Shown here piece by piece: positions 37,878-45,679 of a stretch of DNA of 64,000 nucleotides; position 1 is the first letter of the stretch; every line of letters begins with the position of its first letter. Origin of the DNA: Treponema sp. (lineage in GTDB: Bacteria; Spirochaetota; Spirochaetia; Treponematales; Treponemataceae); the NCBI GenBank assembly GCA_024402665.1, contig JAKSTI010000001.1, forward strand, positions 124,001 to 188,000. Reading direction: 5' to 3'. The translations under genes and the position numbers were made by a program. Under the pieces are notes generated by a model. That model saw nothing but the letters and a program-made list of their open reading frames with translations. It searched no databases and was not told the origin of the DNA.

Positions 37878-38423
37878 ATGGAAAAAGCACTGTTTGTAGT
37901 TGGTATCATTAGAGGAACTCATGGTTTTTCTGGTGAATGTAAAGTAGAAAGTAGCTCTGGTGAGTACGAGCATTTGCTTAAACTTAAAGATGTTACTTTG
38001 CAGCATGGTAGTGAATCAAGAGAAGTATCTGTAGAGTCTTGTTCTCTTGGAAATAATATCATGTATGTTAAATTCAAAGGAATCGATTCCGACAAAGATA
38101 TACTTAAGTATAATCGATGGGAGATAGTTGTTCCTAGAAAGTATGCCAAACCTCTTGAAAAAGGCGAATGGTATATTTCAGACTTACAAAATTGTTCCCT
38201 TGTTTATGAAGGGAAAGGCGAACCGGCAACGTTGGATGCACCTGCAAAAGTTGTAGGGACAATCACAGACGTATTGGAAGGCGGAGCAGGTTACTTGTTA
38301 GAAGTTTCTCTCTCCGATAGTTGTGACCGAAAAGTTCTTGTACCATTCCGTGATGAATTCATTGGAAAGGTAGATGTAAAGAATGGTACGGTGCAATTGA
38401 TGCACCTCTGGATTCTGGAGTAA
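37878..38423 (+). CDS. rimM: ribosome maturation factor RimM
   Basis: 181 residues. The N-terminal FVVGIIRGTHGFSGECKVES matches the RimM domain, and the KPLEKGEWYISDLQNCSL region begins the PRC-barrel-like C-terminal half that binds S19. RimM helps fold the 16S rRNA 3' domain. It ends 4 bp before trmD, which suggests coupled translation. Confidence 0.92.
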   Translation: MEKALFVVGIIRGTHGFSGECKVESSSGEYEHLLKLKDVTLQHGSESREVSVESCSLGNNIMYVKFKGIDSDKDILKYNRWEIVVPRKYAKPLEKGEWYISDLQNCSLVYEGKGEPATLDAPAKVVGTITDVLEGGAGYLLEVSLSDSCDRKVLVPFRDEFIGKVDVKNGTVQLMHLWILE

Positions 38424-38427
38424 TTCC

Positions 38428-39216
38428 ATGAAATTTACAGTGCTGACCTTATTTCCTGATATTGTTAAGGCTTTTTTTGAAAACTCAATCATGGCCAAAG
38501 CAGTTGAAAAGGGAATTATTGCTTACGATCTGGTGAACATCAGAGATTTTGCTACTGATAAACACCATACCTGTGATGACGGAACGTACGGAGGTGGAGC
38601 CGGGCAGTTGATGCTTGCTGAACCTCTTGGAAATGCGCTTGATAGCGTTAAGGCTTATAAAAAGCATGTAATTTTTGTTACACCTAGTGGAAAGCCTTTG
38701 ACTCAAAAAAAAGCGCAGGAATTAAGTTGCAAAGACGAACTTGTGTTTATTTGCGGCCGATACGAAGGTATTGATCAGCGAATAATCGATTTGTACGTGG
38801 ATGAAGAAATCTCTATTGGAGATTATGTAATGTCCAGCGGTGAAGTTGCAGCAACAGTTATCATTGATACTGTTTACCGTCTTGTTGATGGTGTAATTTC
38901 CCACGAATCCTTAGATGAGGAAAGTTATTGCGACGGGCTTTTGGAATACCCACAGTATACACGTCCAGTGGAATACAAAGGTATGAAAGTTCCAGATGTT
39001 TTGCTTAGTGGCAATCATGAGGAAATCCGAAAGTGGCGGCTTAAAAAGCGGTTGATGAAAACTTTAGCAAATAGACCAGATCTGGTTTATGAAGCTAGAA
39101 AGAATGGTCAGCTTTCTGAAGAAGCCGAAAAGATGATTGAGGAAATAACTGCTCAGTTTTTTGCAAAACGTCAGCCTAAAAAAAAGCGACGGATTAAAAA
39201 AACTGAAAATGATTAA
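38428..39216 (+). CDS. trmD: tRNA (guanine-N1)-methyltransferase
   Basis: 262 residues; makes m1G37 in tRNAs to prevent frameshifting. The SPOUT-knot motifs are clear: FVTPSGKPL, ICGRYEGIDQRI, EISIGDYVMSSGEVAA, and the C-terminal HxxIRKWRLKK segment (HEEIRKWRLKKRL). The basic tail (KRQPKKKRRIKK) extends slightly past the usual end. Gap to rplS is 12 bp. Confidence 0.96.
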   Translation: MKFTVLTLFPDIVKAFFENSIMAKAVEKGIIAYDLVNIRDFATDKHHTCDDGTYGGGAGQLMLAEPLGNALDSVKAYKKHVIFVTPSGKPLTQKKAQELSCKDELVFICGRYEGIDQRIIDLYVDEEISIGDYVMSSGEVAATVIIDTVYRLVDGVISHESLDEESYCDGLLEYPQYTRPVEYKGMKVPDVLLSGNHEEIRKWRLKKRLMKTLANRPDLVYEARKNGQLSEEAEKMIEEITAQFFAKRQPKKKRRIKKTEND

Positions 39217-39228
39217 AAGGAGATCACT

Positions 39229-39675
39229 ATGGATCTTATTAAAACTATTGAAGAAACACAGAAAAGACCTGGAGCTCAGGATTTCAATGTTGGTGATACA
39301 GTAAAAGTTTACTTCAAAATTATTGAAGGTAAAACAGAACGTGTTCAGGTTTACGAAGGTATCGTTCTTTGTAAAAAGAATGAAGGTGCTCGTAAAACAT
39401 TCACAGTTCGTAAGATTTCTTACGGTGTAGGTGTTGAACGTGTATTCCCTTATAACAGCCCACGTATCGTAAAAGTTGATATCGTACGTCCTGGTAAAGT
39501 ACGCCGTGCTAAACTTTACTACTTACGCGATAAGATCGGTAAGGATGCTAAAGTTAAGACTTTGGTAGGTGCTAAAGTTACTGAAGCTTTGAATGCTCGT
39601 AACGCACGTGCTGCTGAAGCTGCTGCTGCAAAAGAAGCTGCTGAAAAAGCTGCTGCAGAAGCAAATCAGAACTAA
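39229..39675 (+). CDS. rplS: 50S ribosomal protein L19
   Basis: 148 residues. The core ([60 protein letters not shown]) matches L19, which lies at the 30S–50S interface. The last ~35 residues are an Ala/Glu/Lys-rich helical extension ([22 protein letters not shown]), longer than the typical ~115-residue protein. SD AAGGAG precedes the ATG. It is followed by an intrinsic terminator. Confidence 0.95.
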   Translation: MDLIKTIEETQKRPGAQDFNVGDTVKVYFKIIEGKTERVQVYEGIVLCKKNEGARKTFTVRKISYGVGVERVFPYNSPRIVKVDIVRPGKVRRAKLYYLRDKIGKDAKVKTLVGAKVTEALNARNARAAEAAAAKEAAEKAAAEANQN

Positions 39676-39700
39676 TTCATAACTTAAATTAGTTTTTATA

Positions 39701-39739
39701 AAAAATGAGATTGCATCTTTCGCAATCTCATTTTTTTTT
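39701..39739 (+). terminator. intrinsic terminator after rplS
   Basis: AAATGAGATTGC (39703–39714), loop, GCAATCTCATTT (39722–39733), then a run of T. A 12-bp perfect stem. Confidence 0.9.
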
Positions 39740-39752
39740 GTACACTTTATAT

Positions 39753-40802
39753 GTGCATAACAATAATCTGATTGTAAATACAAATAATATTGCCAACACA
39801 AATCTCCAGCCTAAGATCTTAAAAAATGGCGATGCAGTGCTGGTTCGTATTTTATCTCAATTAGCAGATGGCCGCTATTCTGGTTCCGTTGCCGGTCATA
39901 GAGTGACTTTGAATGCATCTTCTAAATTAATTCCAGGTTCCACTTTTATTGGAAATGTGCTTCTAAAAAACGGGACAATTCATATTACACCGCAAAATAC
40001 AGTATCTGAACAATCAGCAGCTTCCTCAGTTGAATTAAAAGTATTGCAGGAAAGCGATTCAGCAAAATTTTTAATTTCTATTGGTCTTCCACCAGATTCT
40101 TTATCACTACATTTATTTTTGCAATTAAAACAACTTGGTCTGAAATATGAACCTAAATTAATGAACAGGCTTCATGATCTTGCATTAAAATTTCCTGGTA
40201 AAGAAAAACGGGCTGCAGAAATTTTATTGCTTCTTGAAAAAAAAGGAATTACAGCTTCTGAAGAAGAGATTGCTGAATTATTGAATGAAATAGATTCAGA
40301 TGAAGTTTCAGAATCTTCTGCTGAAGTAGCATTATTGGAGTCTCAGGAAAGTATTTCTGCGCAAGACATTAAGGATTTTTTTAATTCTATGGTAAAGTTT
40401 GCGGCAGAAAATACTACAGGTTTACTTACAATTTTTAATCATCTTGGAAATGAAAAATCAGGAGAAGGAAACTGGGTATTTTTTCCATTTGAAATTACTA
40501 AGAGTGAAAAGGTTTTGGGGCAGGGGACAATTAAGCTGTTTTTGTGTCAGAAAAAGCTGGACAGAATCTTACTGAATTGTGATTATGGTGAAAAAAAATA
40601 TTTCTTTTCTTTACAAAATAAATTTGTTAGATTTAATGTAGAGGGTGCTTCAGAAAGTCAGATTTCTTCCTTCAAAAACACACTGGAACAAAAATTAAAA
40701 CTTATAAATCGGGAATTTAACGTTCAGTTTGTAGATAAGGAATTACTGGAAGGAACCGGATGTGAAGATGAAGAGATTTTATCTTTTGGAGCAATGGTAT
40801 GA
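39753..40802 (+). CDS. FliK/YlqG-like protein
   Basis: About 349 residues from a GTG at 39753. The reading frame extends upstream into the terminator (ATG 39705), which is not credible; a TTG at 39738 is another option, and no SD is visible for any of them. Middle and C-terminal segments (WVFFPFEITKSEKVLGQGTIKLFLCQ, RFNVEGASESQISSFKNTLEQKL) resemble the C-terminal domain of flagellar hook-length proteins. Its place before an FlhB-like gene recalls the Bacillus ylqG-ylqH pair. Regulation or secretion roles are unproven. The stop overlaps the next ATG by 4 bp. Confidence 0.6.
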   Translation: MHNNNLIVNTNNIANTNLQPKILKNGDAVLVRILSQLADGRYSGSVAGHRVTLNASSKLIPGSTFIGNVLLKNGTIHITPQNTVSEQSAASSVELKVLQESDSAKFLISIGLPPDSLSLHLFLQLKQLGLKYEPKLMNRLHDLALKFPGKEKRAAEILLLLEKKGITASEEEIAELLNEIDSDEVSESSAEVALLESQESISAQDIKDFFNSMVKFAAENTTGLLTIFNHLGNEKSGEGNWVFFPFEITKSEKVLGQGTIKLFLCQKKLDRILLNCDYGEKKYFFSLQNKFVRFNVEGASESQISSFKNTLEQKLKLINREFNVQFVDKELLEGTGCEDEEILSFGAMV

Positions 40803-41038
40803 AAAAAGCAGTAGCCTTAAAGTATCCTGAAAATAGTCCGGCTCCTTTTATAACTGCAAAAGGTAAAGGTGAACTGGCAGAAAAAATTCTTGCAGAAGCA
40901 AAAAAGAATGATATTGAAATAAGAGAAGATTTAGAACTGGTAGAAATGCTTTCTGCTCAAGATATAGGAAATTATGTTCAGGAAGAAACCTGGGAGGCCC
41001 TTGCTGTAATATTCAGCTTTATTCTGGAGAAAAAATAG
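40799..41038 (+). CDS. FlhB C-terminal-domain-like protein (YlqH type)
   Basis: 79 residues: AVALKYPENSPAPFITAKGKGELAEKILAEAKKNDIEIREDLELVEMLSA resembles the cytosolic C-terminal part of FlhB that follows the NPTH autocleavage site, the switch for type III export substrate class. Only that half is encoded, with no membrane helices. Similar stand-alone FlhB-C proteins (FhlX/YlqH) occur in other bacteria. It overlaps the genes on both sides by 4 and 1 bp. Confidence 0.8.
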   Translation: MKKAVALKYPENSPAPFITAKGKGELAEKILAEAKKNDIEIREDLELVEMLSAQDIGNYVQEETWEALAVIFSFILEKK

Positions 41039-41400
41039 TGAGTAAAAAGGATACTGGAAATTGCGGTGAAAAACGAGCGTGTGATTTTCTGGTAAACAAG
41101 GGATATGAAATTTTATTTCAAAACTGGCGGACAAGAACTGGAGAAATTGATATAATTACTAAGAAAGATGATTCGATTGTATTTGTGGAAGTTAAAACTC
41201 TTCCTAATGGTACAAATGACATGCTTTCAAGAGAATTAAATTACAATAAACAGCAGAAGATTATAAAAACTTCTAAACGTTTTCTGTTAAATCATCGACA
41301 ATATAATAACAGTTATATCAGATTTGATGTAATTGTTATTGATATGCCTGGCTATCCAGAAGTGTATCATATTGAAAATGCTTTTACGGAGTTTTTATGA
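41038..41400 (+). CDS. YraN/UPF0102-family nuclease-like protein
   Basis: 120 residues from a GTG that overlaps the upstream stop (TAGTG). The N-terminal NCGEKRACDFLVNKGYEILFQNWRTRTGEIDIITKKDDSIVFVEVKT shows the GEIDI and (D/E)-x-K residues of a restriction-endonuclease-like fold. The family is conserved in bacteria and often sits near rnhB or rplS, but its biological job is not settled. It overlaps the next gene by 4 bp. Confidence 0.88.
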   Translation: MSKKDTGNCGEKRACDFLVNKGYEILFQNWRTRTGEIDIITKKDDSIVFVEVKTLPNGTNDMLSRELNYNKQQKIIKTSKRFLLNHRQYNNSYIRFDVIVIDMPGYPEVYHIENAFTEFL

Positions 41401-41591
41401 TTTCGGGTGTTACATCAGGTACAGCAACTCTTGTTCTTGAAAAAGAAGAAGATCAGTTGCCACCACGCATCTTAGAGTTGCGAAAGAAAATTCACAGTGA
41501 GGAATATCTCGAAAATGCAATCCAGCGAATTGCTCAGGTAATCAGCGGAAAGTTAGTAGAGAATCCTGAAGAACTTAAATTGCAGGAATAG
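41397..41591 (+). CDS. FlgM-like small protein (possible anti-sigma-28 factor)
   Basis: 64 residues. The segment LPPRILELRKKIHSEEYLENAIQRIAQVISGKL follows the pattern of the C-terminal half of FlgM (R-x-x-E-[LV]-[RK]-K-[KR]-[IL]-x-x-x-x-Y-x-x-x-x-I-x-x-[IV]-A), which binds sigma-28. The N-terminal half of FlgM is short here. Assignment is by pattern only; the FliK- and FlhB-like neighbours support it. Start overlaps the YraN stop (ATGA). Confidence 0.5.
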   Translation: MISGVTSGTATLVLEKEEDQLPPRILELRKKIHSEEYLENAIQRIAQVISGKLVENPEELKLQE

Positions 41592-41613
41592 CAGCTGCAA
41601 CGGGAGAAAATTC

Positions 41614-42084
41614 ATGGACAAAAATCGTCGTAACAAAAAATATTCTAATTGGAACAATCAGAATAAAAATAATCAGCATAATAATTCCTCTGACAAACAG
41701 AAAAAAAATGAACCTGTACGTCAGAATTACGATGATGCAGCTATGAAAGAAAGACAGCAGGCTATTCAGCAATTAAAAGCAAAACAGATTGTTTGTCCAA
41801 AATGCAATCAGGTTATTCAGGATGTTGCCTCAGCTTTGAGTGATAAAACTTCTGGTTCACCAATTCATTTTGAATGTGCCATTGGTGAAGTTGAAAAGTC
41901 TGAAAAACTTGGACAGAACGAAAAAATTGCCTATATTGGTCAGGGTAGATTTGGAGTTCTTTATTTTGAAAATCCAAGAGACCAGCGCCATTTTACTATT
42001 AAAAAGATTATTGAATGGGAAAATCGCGAAACAAAAAGCGAATGGCGTAATGAATATAGCGAATTGTACAGCAAGGTAAATTAA
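41614..42084 (+). CDS. conserved hypothetical protein with a CxxC zinc-knuckle-like motif
   Basis: 156 residues. The N-terminal ~50 are Asn/Lys/Gln-rich and probably disordered. CPKCNQVI (about residues 63–70) plus a later Cys (HFECAIG) could form a metal site. The C-terminal part (IAYIGQGRFGVLYFENPRDQRHFTIKKIIEWENRETKSEWRNEY) is compact and looks conserved. SD GGGAG precedes the ATG, 6 bp before earP begins. No function can be assigned. Confidence 0.75.
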   Translation: MDKNRRNKKYSNWNNQNKNNQHNNSSDKQKKNEPVRQNYDDAAMKERQQAIQQLKAKQIVCPKCNQVIQDVASALSDKTSGSPIHFECAIGEVEKSEKLGQNEKIAYIGQGRFGVLYFENPRDQRHFTIKKIIEWENRETKSEWRNEYSELYSKVN

Positions 42085-42090
42085 TTTTTT

Positions 42091-43209
42091 ATGGAAATTA
42101 CCCTGCTTTGTAAAGTAGTTGATAATTTTGGTGATGTAGGGGTTGCTTACAGACTTATTTCGCGTTTACATAAGCTTAATCCTGATAATAAATTAAATCT
42201 TATTATTGATGACCTTTATTCTTTTCAAAAAATAAACAATAAAATAAATCCTGCAAAATCTTTTCAGCAGGTAGATTCCCTTAATATTTATAACTGGAAT
42301 GAGTATAATTTTTGTTATTCCGCATTTTCTGGTGAAAAAAATCAGCATCTGCAAATAATTCTTGAATTGTTTCAGTGTGGCCGTCCAGATTGGATGGAAA
42401 AAATCCTTTTTGAAGATAATCTTGATCATGTTGTAAACATAATCATGGTTGATTATCTTACTGCTGAAACTTATGCCGAAGATTTTCATAAATTACAATC
42501 CCTTACAAGAAAAGCAATTGTTCAAAAAGTCAATTTTATGCCTGGATTTACAGATAAAACAGGTGGACTTATTATTGATGATAACTGGAATCAAATAGCA
42601 ACTAGAAATTCACAAGGTGATATTTTGTTTTTCTGTTATGACAGAGATGGTTCTGGATGGGACCCTTTATTAAAAGCATTAAATAAATATAATCAGACTT
42701 TATCAAAAAAACTTCTTGTTGCTCAGGGAAAAGGCCATGATTCTTTGATTACATCTTATAACCACCTATCTGATTTTTTGAATTATCAAGTCCAGTCTCT
42801 TGATTTTTTGAATCAGAATCAGTGGGATAATATGATGAAAAATTGTTCCTTCCTTTTTATCCGTGGTGAAGAAACAATGAGCCGTGCATGTCTTTCTGGT
42901 ATCCCTTTTGTCTGGCATGCCTATCCTCAAAGTGACGAGTATCAGCTTGTAAAAGTTAAAGCCCTGCTTGATGTAATGAAAAATCATTTTTTACCCCAGG
43001 ATTTTTCTGTTGTTGAAAAGGTCTGGCTTATGTTCAATACTCCTGTTTCAGAAGTTGATGATATTTCTTTTGAAAATGCTATATACGAATTTCTTGTGCA
43101 GCAGGAAAAACTTGTTTATGGATTCAATAGTTTCTCTAAATCCTTATTAAATAATGGTGACATGGCAAAAAATCTTCTTGATTTTATATCTGAGATTGCA
43201 TCTAAATAA
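42091..43209 (+). CDS. earP: EF-P arginine rhamnosyltransferase
   Basis: 372 residues. EarP attaches rhamnose to Arg32 of elongation factor P using dTDP-rhamnose. Visible family features: the N-terminal VVDNFGDVGVAYRL with Asp11 and Asp15 (the equivalents of the catalytic Asp13 and Asp17 of Pseudomonas putida EarP) and the RGEETMSRA loop with Arg258 and Glu260 (equivalents of Arg271 and Glu273). The adjacent efp encodes a matching Arg32. The pair lies 88 bp apart on the same strand, efp probably having its own AT-rich promoter. Confidence 0.93.
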   Translation: MEITLLCKVVDNFGDVGVAYRLISRLHKLNPDNKLNLIIDDLYSFQKINNKINPAKSFQQVDSLNIYNWNEYNFCYSAFSGEKNQHLQIILELFQCGRPDWMEKILFEDNLDHVVNIIMVDYLTAETYAEDFHKLQSLTRKAIVQKVNFMPGFTDKTGGLIIDDNWNQIATRNSQGDILFFCYDRDGSGWDPLLKALNKYNQTLSKKLLVAQGKGHDSLITSYNHLSDFLNYQVQSLDFLNQNQWDNMMKNCSFLFIRGEETMSRACLSGIPFVWHAYPQSDEYQLVKVKALLDVMKNHFLPQDFSVVEKVWLMFNTPVSEVDDISFENAIYEFLVQQEKLVYGFNSFSKSLLNNGDMAKNLLDFISEIASK

Positions 43210-43297
43210 TAAATTCTGACTCTACTGATGACATTATTAAAAAAAAATACTATAATATATAAAATATTTTCGAAACTTATTTTTTGAGGTTTATATT

Positions 43298-43864
43298 ATG
43301 TTAATGACATCACAGTTAAAAGTTGGTACAGCTTTTATGTATGAAGGAAATCCTCTTATCGTACAGAAAATGCTTGGACAGCGTTCAGGACGTGCCGGAA
43401 TGGTAACAAGTTTCCGCGTAAAGAACCTTGTAACAAACTCTACAATGGATCTTGGTATTGACGCTGGTGAAAAATTTGACGAAGTTGATCTTGAACCACA
43501 TGTAACAAAACTTTCTTACATCGACGGTGACACATTTGTATTCATGGATCAGGATACTTATGAACAGTTTGAACTTGCAAAAGAAGACCTTGGAGATTAC
43601 GCTGGTTACATTACTCCAGATGATGATCTTGAAGTAAATCTTACATTCTATGAAGGAAAACCAGTAGGTATTGACCTTCCAGTACGCGTTACACGTACAG
43701 TTACATACTGTGAACCAGGTGTAAAAGGTGATACTTCAGGAAAATCTTTGAAACCTGCTACTCTTGATACAGGTATTGAAGTTCGCGTTCCATTGTTCAT
43801 CAATACAGACGACAAAATCGTTATTGATACCCGTGATGGAAGCTTCCTTGAAAGAGCAAAATAA
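43298..43864 (+). CDS. efp: elongation factor P (arginine-type)
   Basis: 188 residues; relieves stalling at polyproline. The loop tip reads GQRSGRAGM, with Arg32 at the modification site instead of the Lys found in EpmA-type factors. This agrees with the EarP gene immediately upstream. The S1-like C-terminal domains end in the conserved DTRDGSFLERAK. SD is TTGAGG. A terminator follows. Confidence 0.97.
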   Translation: MLMTSQLKVGTAFMYEGNPLIVQKMLGQRSGRAGMVTSFRVKNLVTNSTMDLGIDAGEKFDEVDLEPHVTKLSYIDGDTFVFMDQDTYEQFELAKEDLGDYAGYITPDDDLEVNLTFYEGKPVGIDLPVRVTRTVTYCEPGVKGDTSGKSLKPATLDTGIEVRVPLFINTDDKIVIDTRDGSFLERAK

Positions 43865-43888
43865 TTTAAGTTATCTTATATAACTTTA

Positions 43889-43926
43889 TAACCCCTGTAA
43901 GATTTTCTTGCAGGGGTTTTATTTTA
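43889..43926 (+). terminator. intrinsic terminator between efp and umuC
   Basis: AACCCCTGTAA (43890–43900) pairs with TTGCAGGGGTT (43909–43918) with one mismatch, followed by T-rich sequence. It lies in the convergent gap and touches the umuC end, so it may serve mostly efp. Confidence 0.8.
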
Positions 43927-45178
43927 TATGTGGAATATCTCCGATTCTTGTTGTCCAGCAAGGGGAGAGTAGTTTTCTTTGCATTTGCCATCCCTCTCCT
44001 GATGCTGTTCCTTTTGCCAGTCTTACAGTTTTTCTTCCATAAGAATTATTTAATTTATCAAGAGAATCCATGAAATCTTTCTTTTTGATATCATTCATCG
44101 GATCTATAAAAAGATTTCCCTGAAGACATGCTGGTCTTAACTGATGAAGAGTAATCATTACAGATCTGTATCCAAATCCTTCCCTGAAAATTCTTCTTAA
44201 ACCTATAGTTGCTGCTTTTACAATATCTGCAGTATAGGAAGTTAGTCTGTCCAGTTCCAGGTAGATTCCGTTTGAATATTGCAGTTCTTTGTTATCGCAA
44301 TAATAATTACAGGTAGAAAGATATACACTTACAGCCCCTGCTTCGGCTTTTTGTTTTCTAAGTTTCTCAACAACAGCTTCTGTGTATTGAACAACAGCAC
44401 TTTCTAATACTTCAACGCTAAAGACTTTTATTCCAAATTGCCTGCTGGAAGTAATAACATCATTTGAAATTTTGTCTATCCTGTCTATGTAAGGAATCCC
44501 TCTTAGTTCCTGTACAGTTGCTATTCCCTGAATTGTAAGCAGCTTCTTAGCCTCGTTTAAGGGCATATTTTTTAATTCCAGAGCAGTTGTAATTTTGTTT
44601 TCCCGCAGTTTTCTGGCCTTTGCCGGTCCAATTCCCCATATAGTTTGACAGTCAGTTTCTGCCAGCAATGCATCTACTTTTTCTGCTTCATAAATATAAA
44701 CGCCATTATGTTTTTTGGCATTTTTGTTATAGAGTTTTGCCAGAGTCTTTGTAGGTGCCGCTCCAACACATATAGGAATCCCGACTTCTTTAGCAATCCT
44801 TTTTTTTAGATCAAATCCTATTTCTGTATAATCTTTTACGCTCCAGTTGCATTTATCAAAGAACAAAAAGGATTCATCAATAGAATATTCTTCTATTTGT
44901 GGTGCATATTCCATGTATATCGATGTAATTCGCCTTGAAATATCTGCATAGAGAGTATAATTGCTTGAAAAAACAGAAATATTATTTTTAGCACAAATAT
45001 CTTTTATCTTGAAATAAGGATCCCCCCGTTTTATATTGCACTTTTTTGCTTCAGCATTCAGGGCAATAATAATTCCATCATTATTTGACAGTACAGCTAC
45101 AGGTTTTCCCCTTAAATCTGGTCTGTAAATCTGTTCGCAGGAAGCATAAAAACTATTTCCATCGCAATGAAGAATCAT
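43919..45178 (-). CDS. umuC: DNA polymerase V catalytic subunit UmuC
   Basis: 419-residue Y-family polymerase for translesion synthesis. Asp6 (HCDGNSFYASCEQ), Asp101 and Glu102 (SIDESFLFFD) form the metal site, and Tyr11 is the steric-gate residue as in E. coli UmuC. The helix-hairpin-helix region (WGIGPAKARKL) and the little-finger and C-terminal UmuC domain (PLNEAKKLL through RLAKGTASGEG) follow. Length is normal. Its ATG directly abuts the umuD stop (TAG-ATG), so coupling is likely. Confidence 0.95.
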   Translation of the reverse strand: MILHCDGNSFYASCEQIYRPDLRGKPVAVLSNNDGIIIALNAEAKKCNIKRGDPYFKIKDICAKNNISVFSSNYTLYADISRRITSIYMEYAPQIEEYSIDESFLFFDKCNWSVKDYTEIGFDLKKRIAKEVGIPICVGAAPTKTLAKLYNKNAKKHNGVYIYEAEKVDALLAETDCQTIWGIGPAKARKLRENKITTALELKNMPLNEAKKLLTIQGIATVQELRGIPYIDRIDKISNDVITSSRQFGIKVFSVEVLESAVVQYTEAVVEKLRKQKAEAGAVSVYLSTCNYYCDNKELQYSNGIYLELDRLTSYTADIVKAATIGLRRIFREGFGYRSVMITLHQLRPACLQGNLFIDPMNDIKKKDFMDSLDKLNNSYGRKTVRLAKGTASGEGWQMQRKLLSPCWTTRIGDIPHIK

Positions 45179-45487
45179 CTATCTGCTGTTTTTTACAGTG
45201 TGAATCACATGAGTTATTACACCGCAAATTAGAATTTCATCTTTCAGTTTGTATACCTGATTCAAATGAAATTCCCCTCCATATTCGTAAACTACAAAAC
45301 TGTCTTTTTTTACAGGTAAGGCTCTGTCTATAATCAGTAAATCCCCGTTATAAATTCCAATGCCTGTGTATCTGCTTGAATCAACTTTCATAAAAACAGT
45401 TGCAGCAGGATGCTTTATCATCAGAGAATTTAAATCAATAACTTTGTCTTCATATCCTTGTGCAGGGGAAGGAAATCCTGTAATCAT
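45179..45487 (-). CDS. umuD: UmuD'-like subunit, pre-truncated and catalytically dead
   Basis: 102 residues. It begins MITGFPSPAQGY, which aligns with Gly25 onwards of E. coli UmuD (CGFPSPAADY), exactly the point of RecA-stimulated self-cleavage. An in-frame TAG six codons upstream rules out a longer N-terminus. In the ungapped alignment, catalytic Ser60 falls on Arg (VDSSRYTGIGIYNGD) and Lys97 falls on Asn (EFHLNQV), so the dyad is absent. A C-terminal stretch of about 17 residues present in E. coli is also missing. Because pol V needs UmuD' rather than UmuD, the product may act directly with UmuC. The S24 fold is otherwise recognisable. Confidence 0.85.
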   Translation of the reverse strand: MITGFPSPAQGYEDKVIDLNSLMIKHPAATVFMKVDSSRYTGIGIYNGDLLIIDRALPVKKDSFVVYEYGGEFHLNQVYKLKDEILICGVITHVIHTVKNSR

Positions 45488-45493
45488 GTATTC

Positions 45494-45522
45494 ATAATAT
45501 AACTATACATAAATTAAGTCAA
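45494..45522 (-). promoter_or_regulatory. umuDC promoter (leaderless configuration)
   Basis: On the minus strand, TTGACT (45522–45517), 17-bp spacer, TATTAT (45499–45494), then only six bases (GAATAC) before the umuD ATG. Transcription should therefore start at or next to the A of the ATG, giving a leaderless mRNA; no SD is present. Confidence 0.7.
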
Positions 45523-45545
45523 TAAAAACTTGTGAAATGTATAGT
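45502..45545. promoter_or_regulatory. inverted-repeat operator candidate at umuDC promoter
   Basis: ACTATACAT (45502–45510) and ATGTATAGT (45537–45545) are perfect 9-bp inverted repeats 26 bp apart. The first lies inside the promoter spacer, the second upstream of the -35. The spacing puts the half-sites on the same face within about half a turn. A damage-responsive repressor site is a reasonable inference; no known LexA consensus was recognised. Confidence 0.55.
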
Positions 45546-45560
45546 AAAAAATGTTTCAAA

Positions 45561-45589
45561 TCTAAGAAACCTCTTATAATTTTCTTAGA
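45561..45589. repeat. 9-bp inverted repeat upstream of the lipoprotein gene
   Basis: TCTAAGAAA (45561–45569) and TTTCTTAGA (45581–45589) with an 11-nt loop. No T-run follows on either strand, so it is not a typical terminator; a protein site or RNA hairpin is possible. Confidence 0.5.
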
Positions 45590-45679
45590 AAAAAAAGGAT
45601 ACTTTAGAAATCAGTTTGTGGTTTAATAAGCGTATAACAAAAACAACGGAGAAAGTTCCGCTAACAAAGAGGTATAAAC

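Noticed and set aside
39705-39752. N-terminal extension of the FliK-like gene to an ATG at 39705
   Set aside because: It lies inside the rplS terminator stem and there is no ribosome site; the GTG at 39753 is preferred although also weak.
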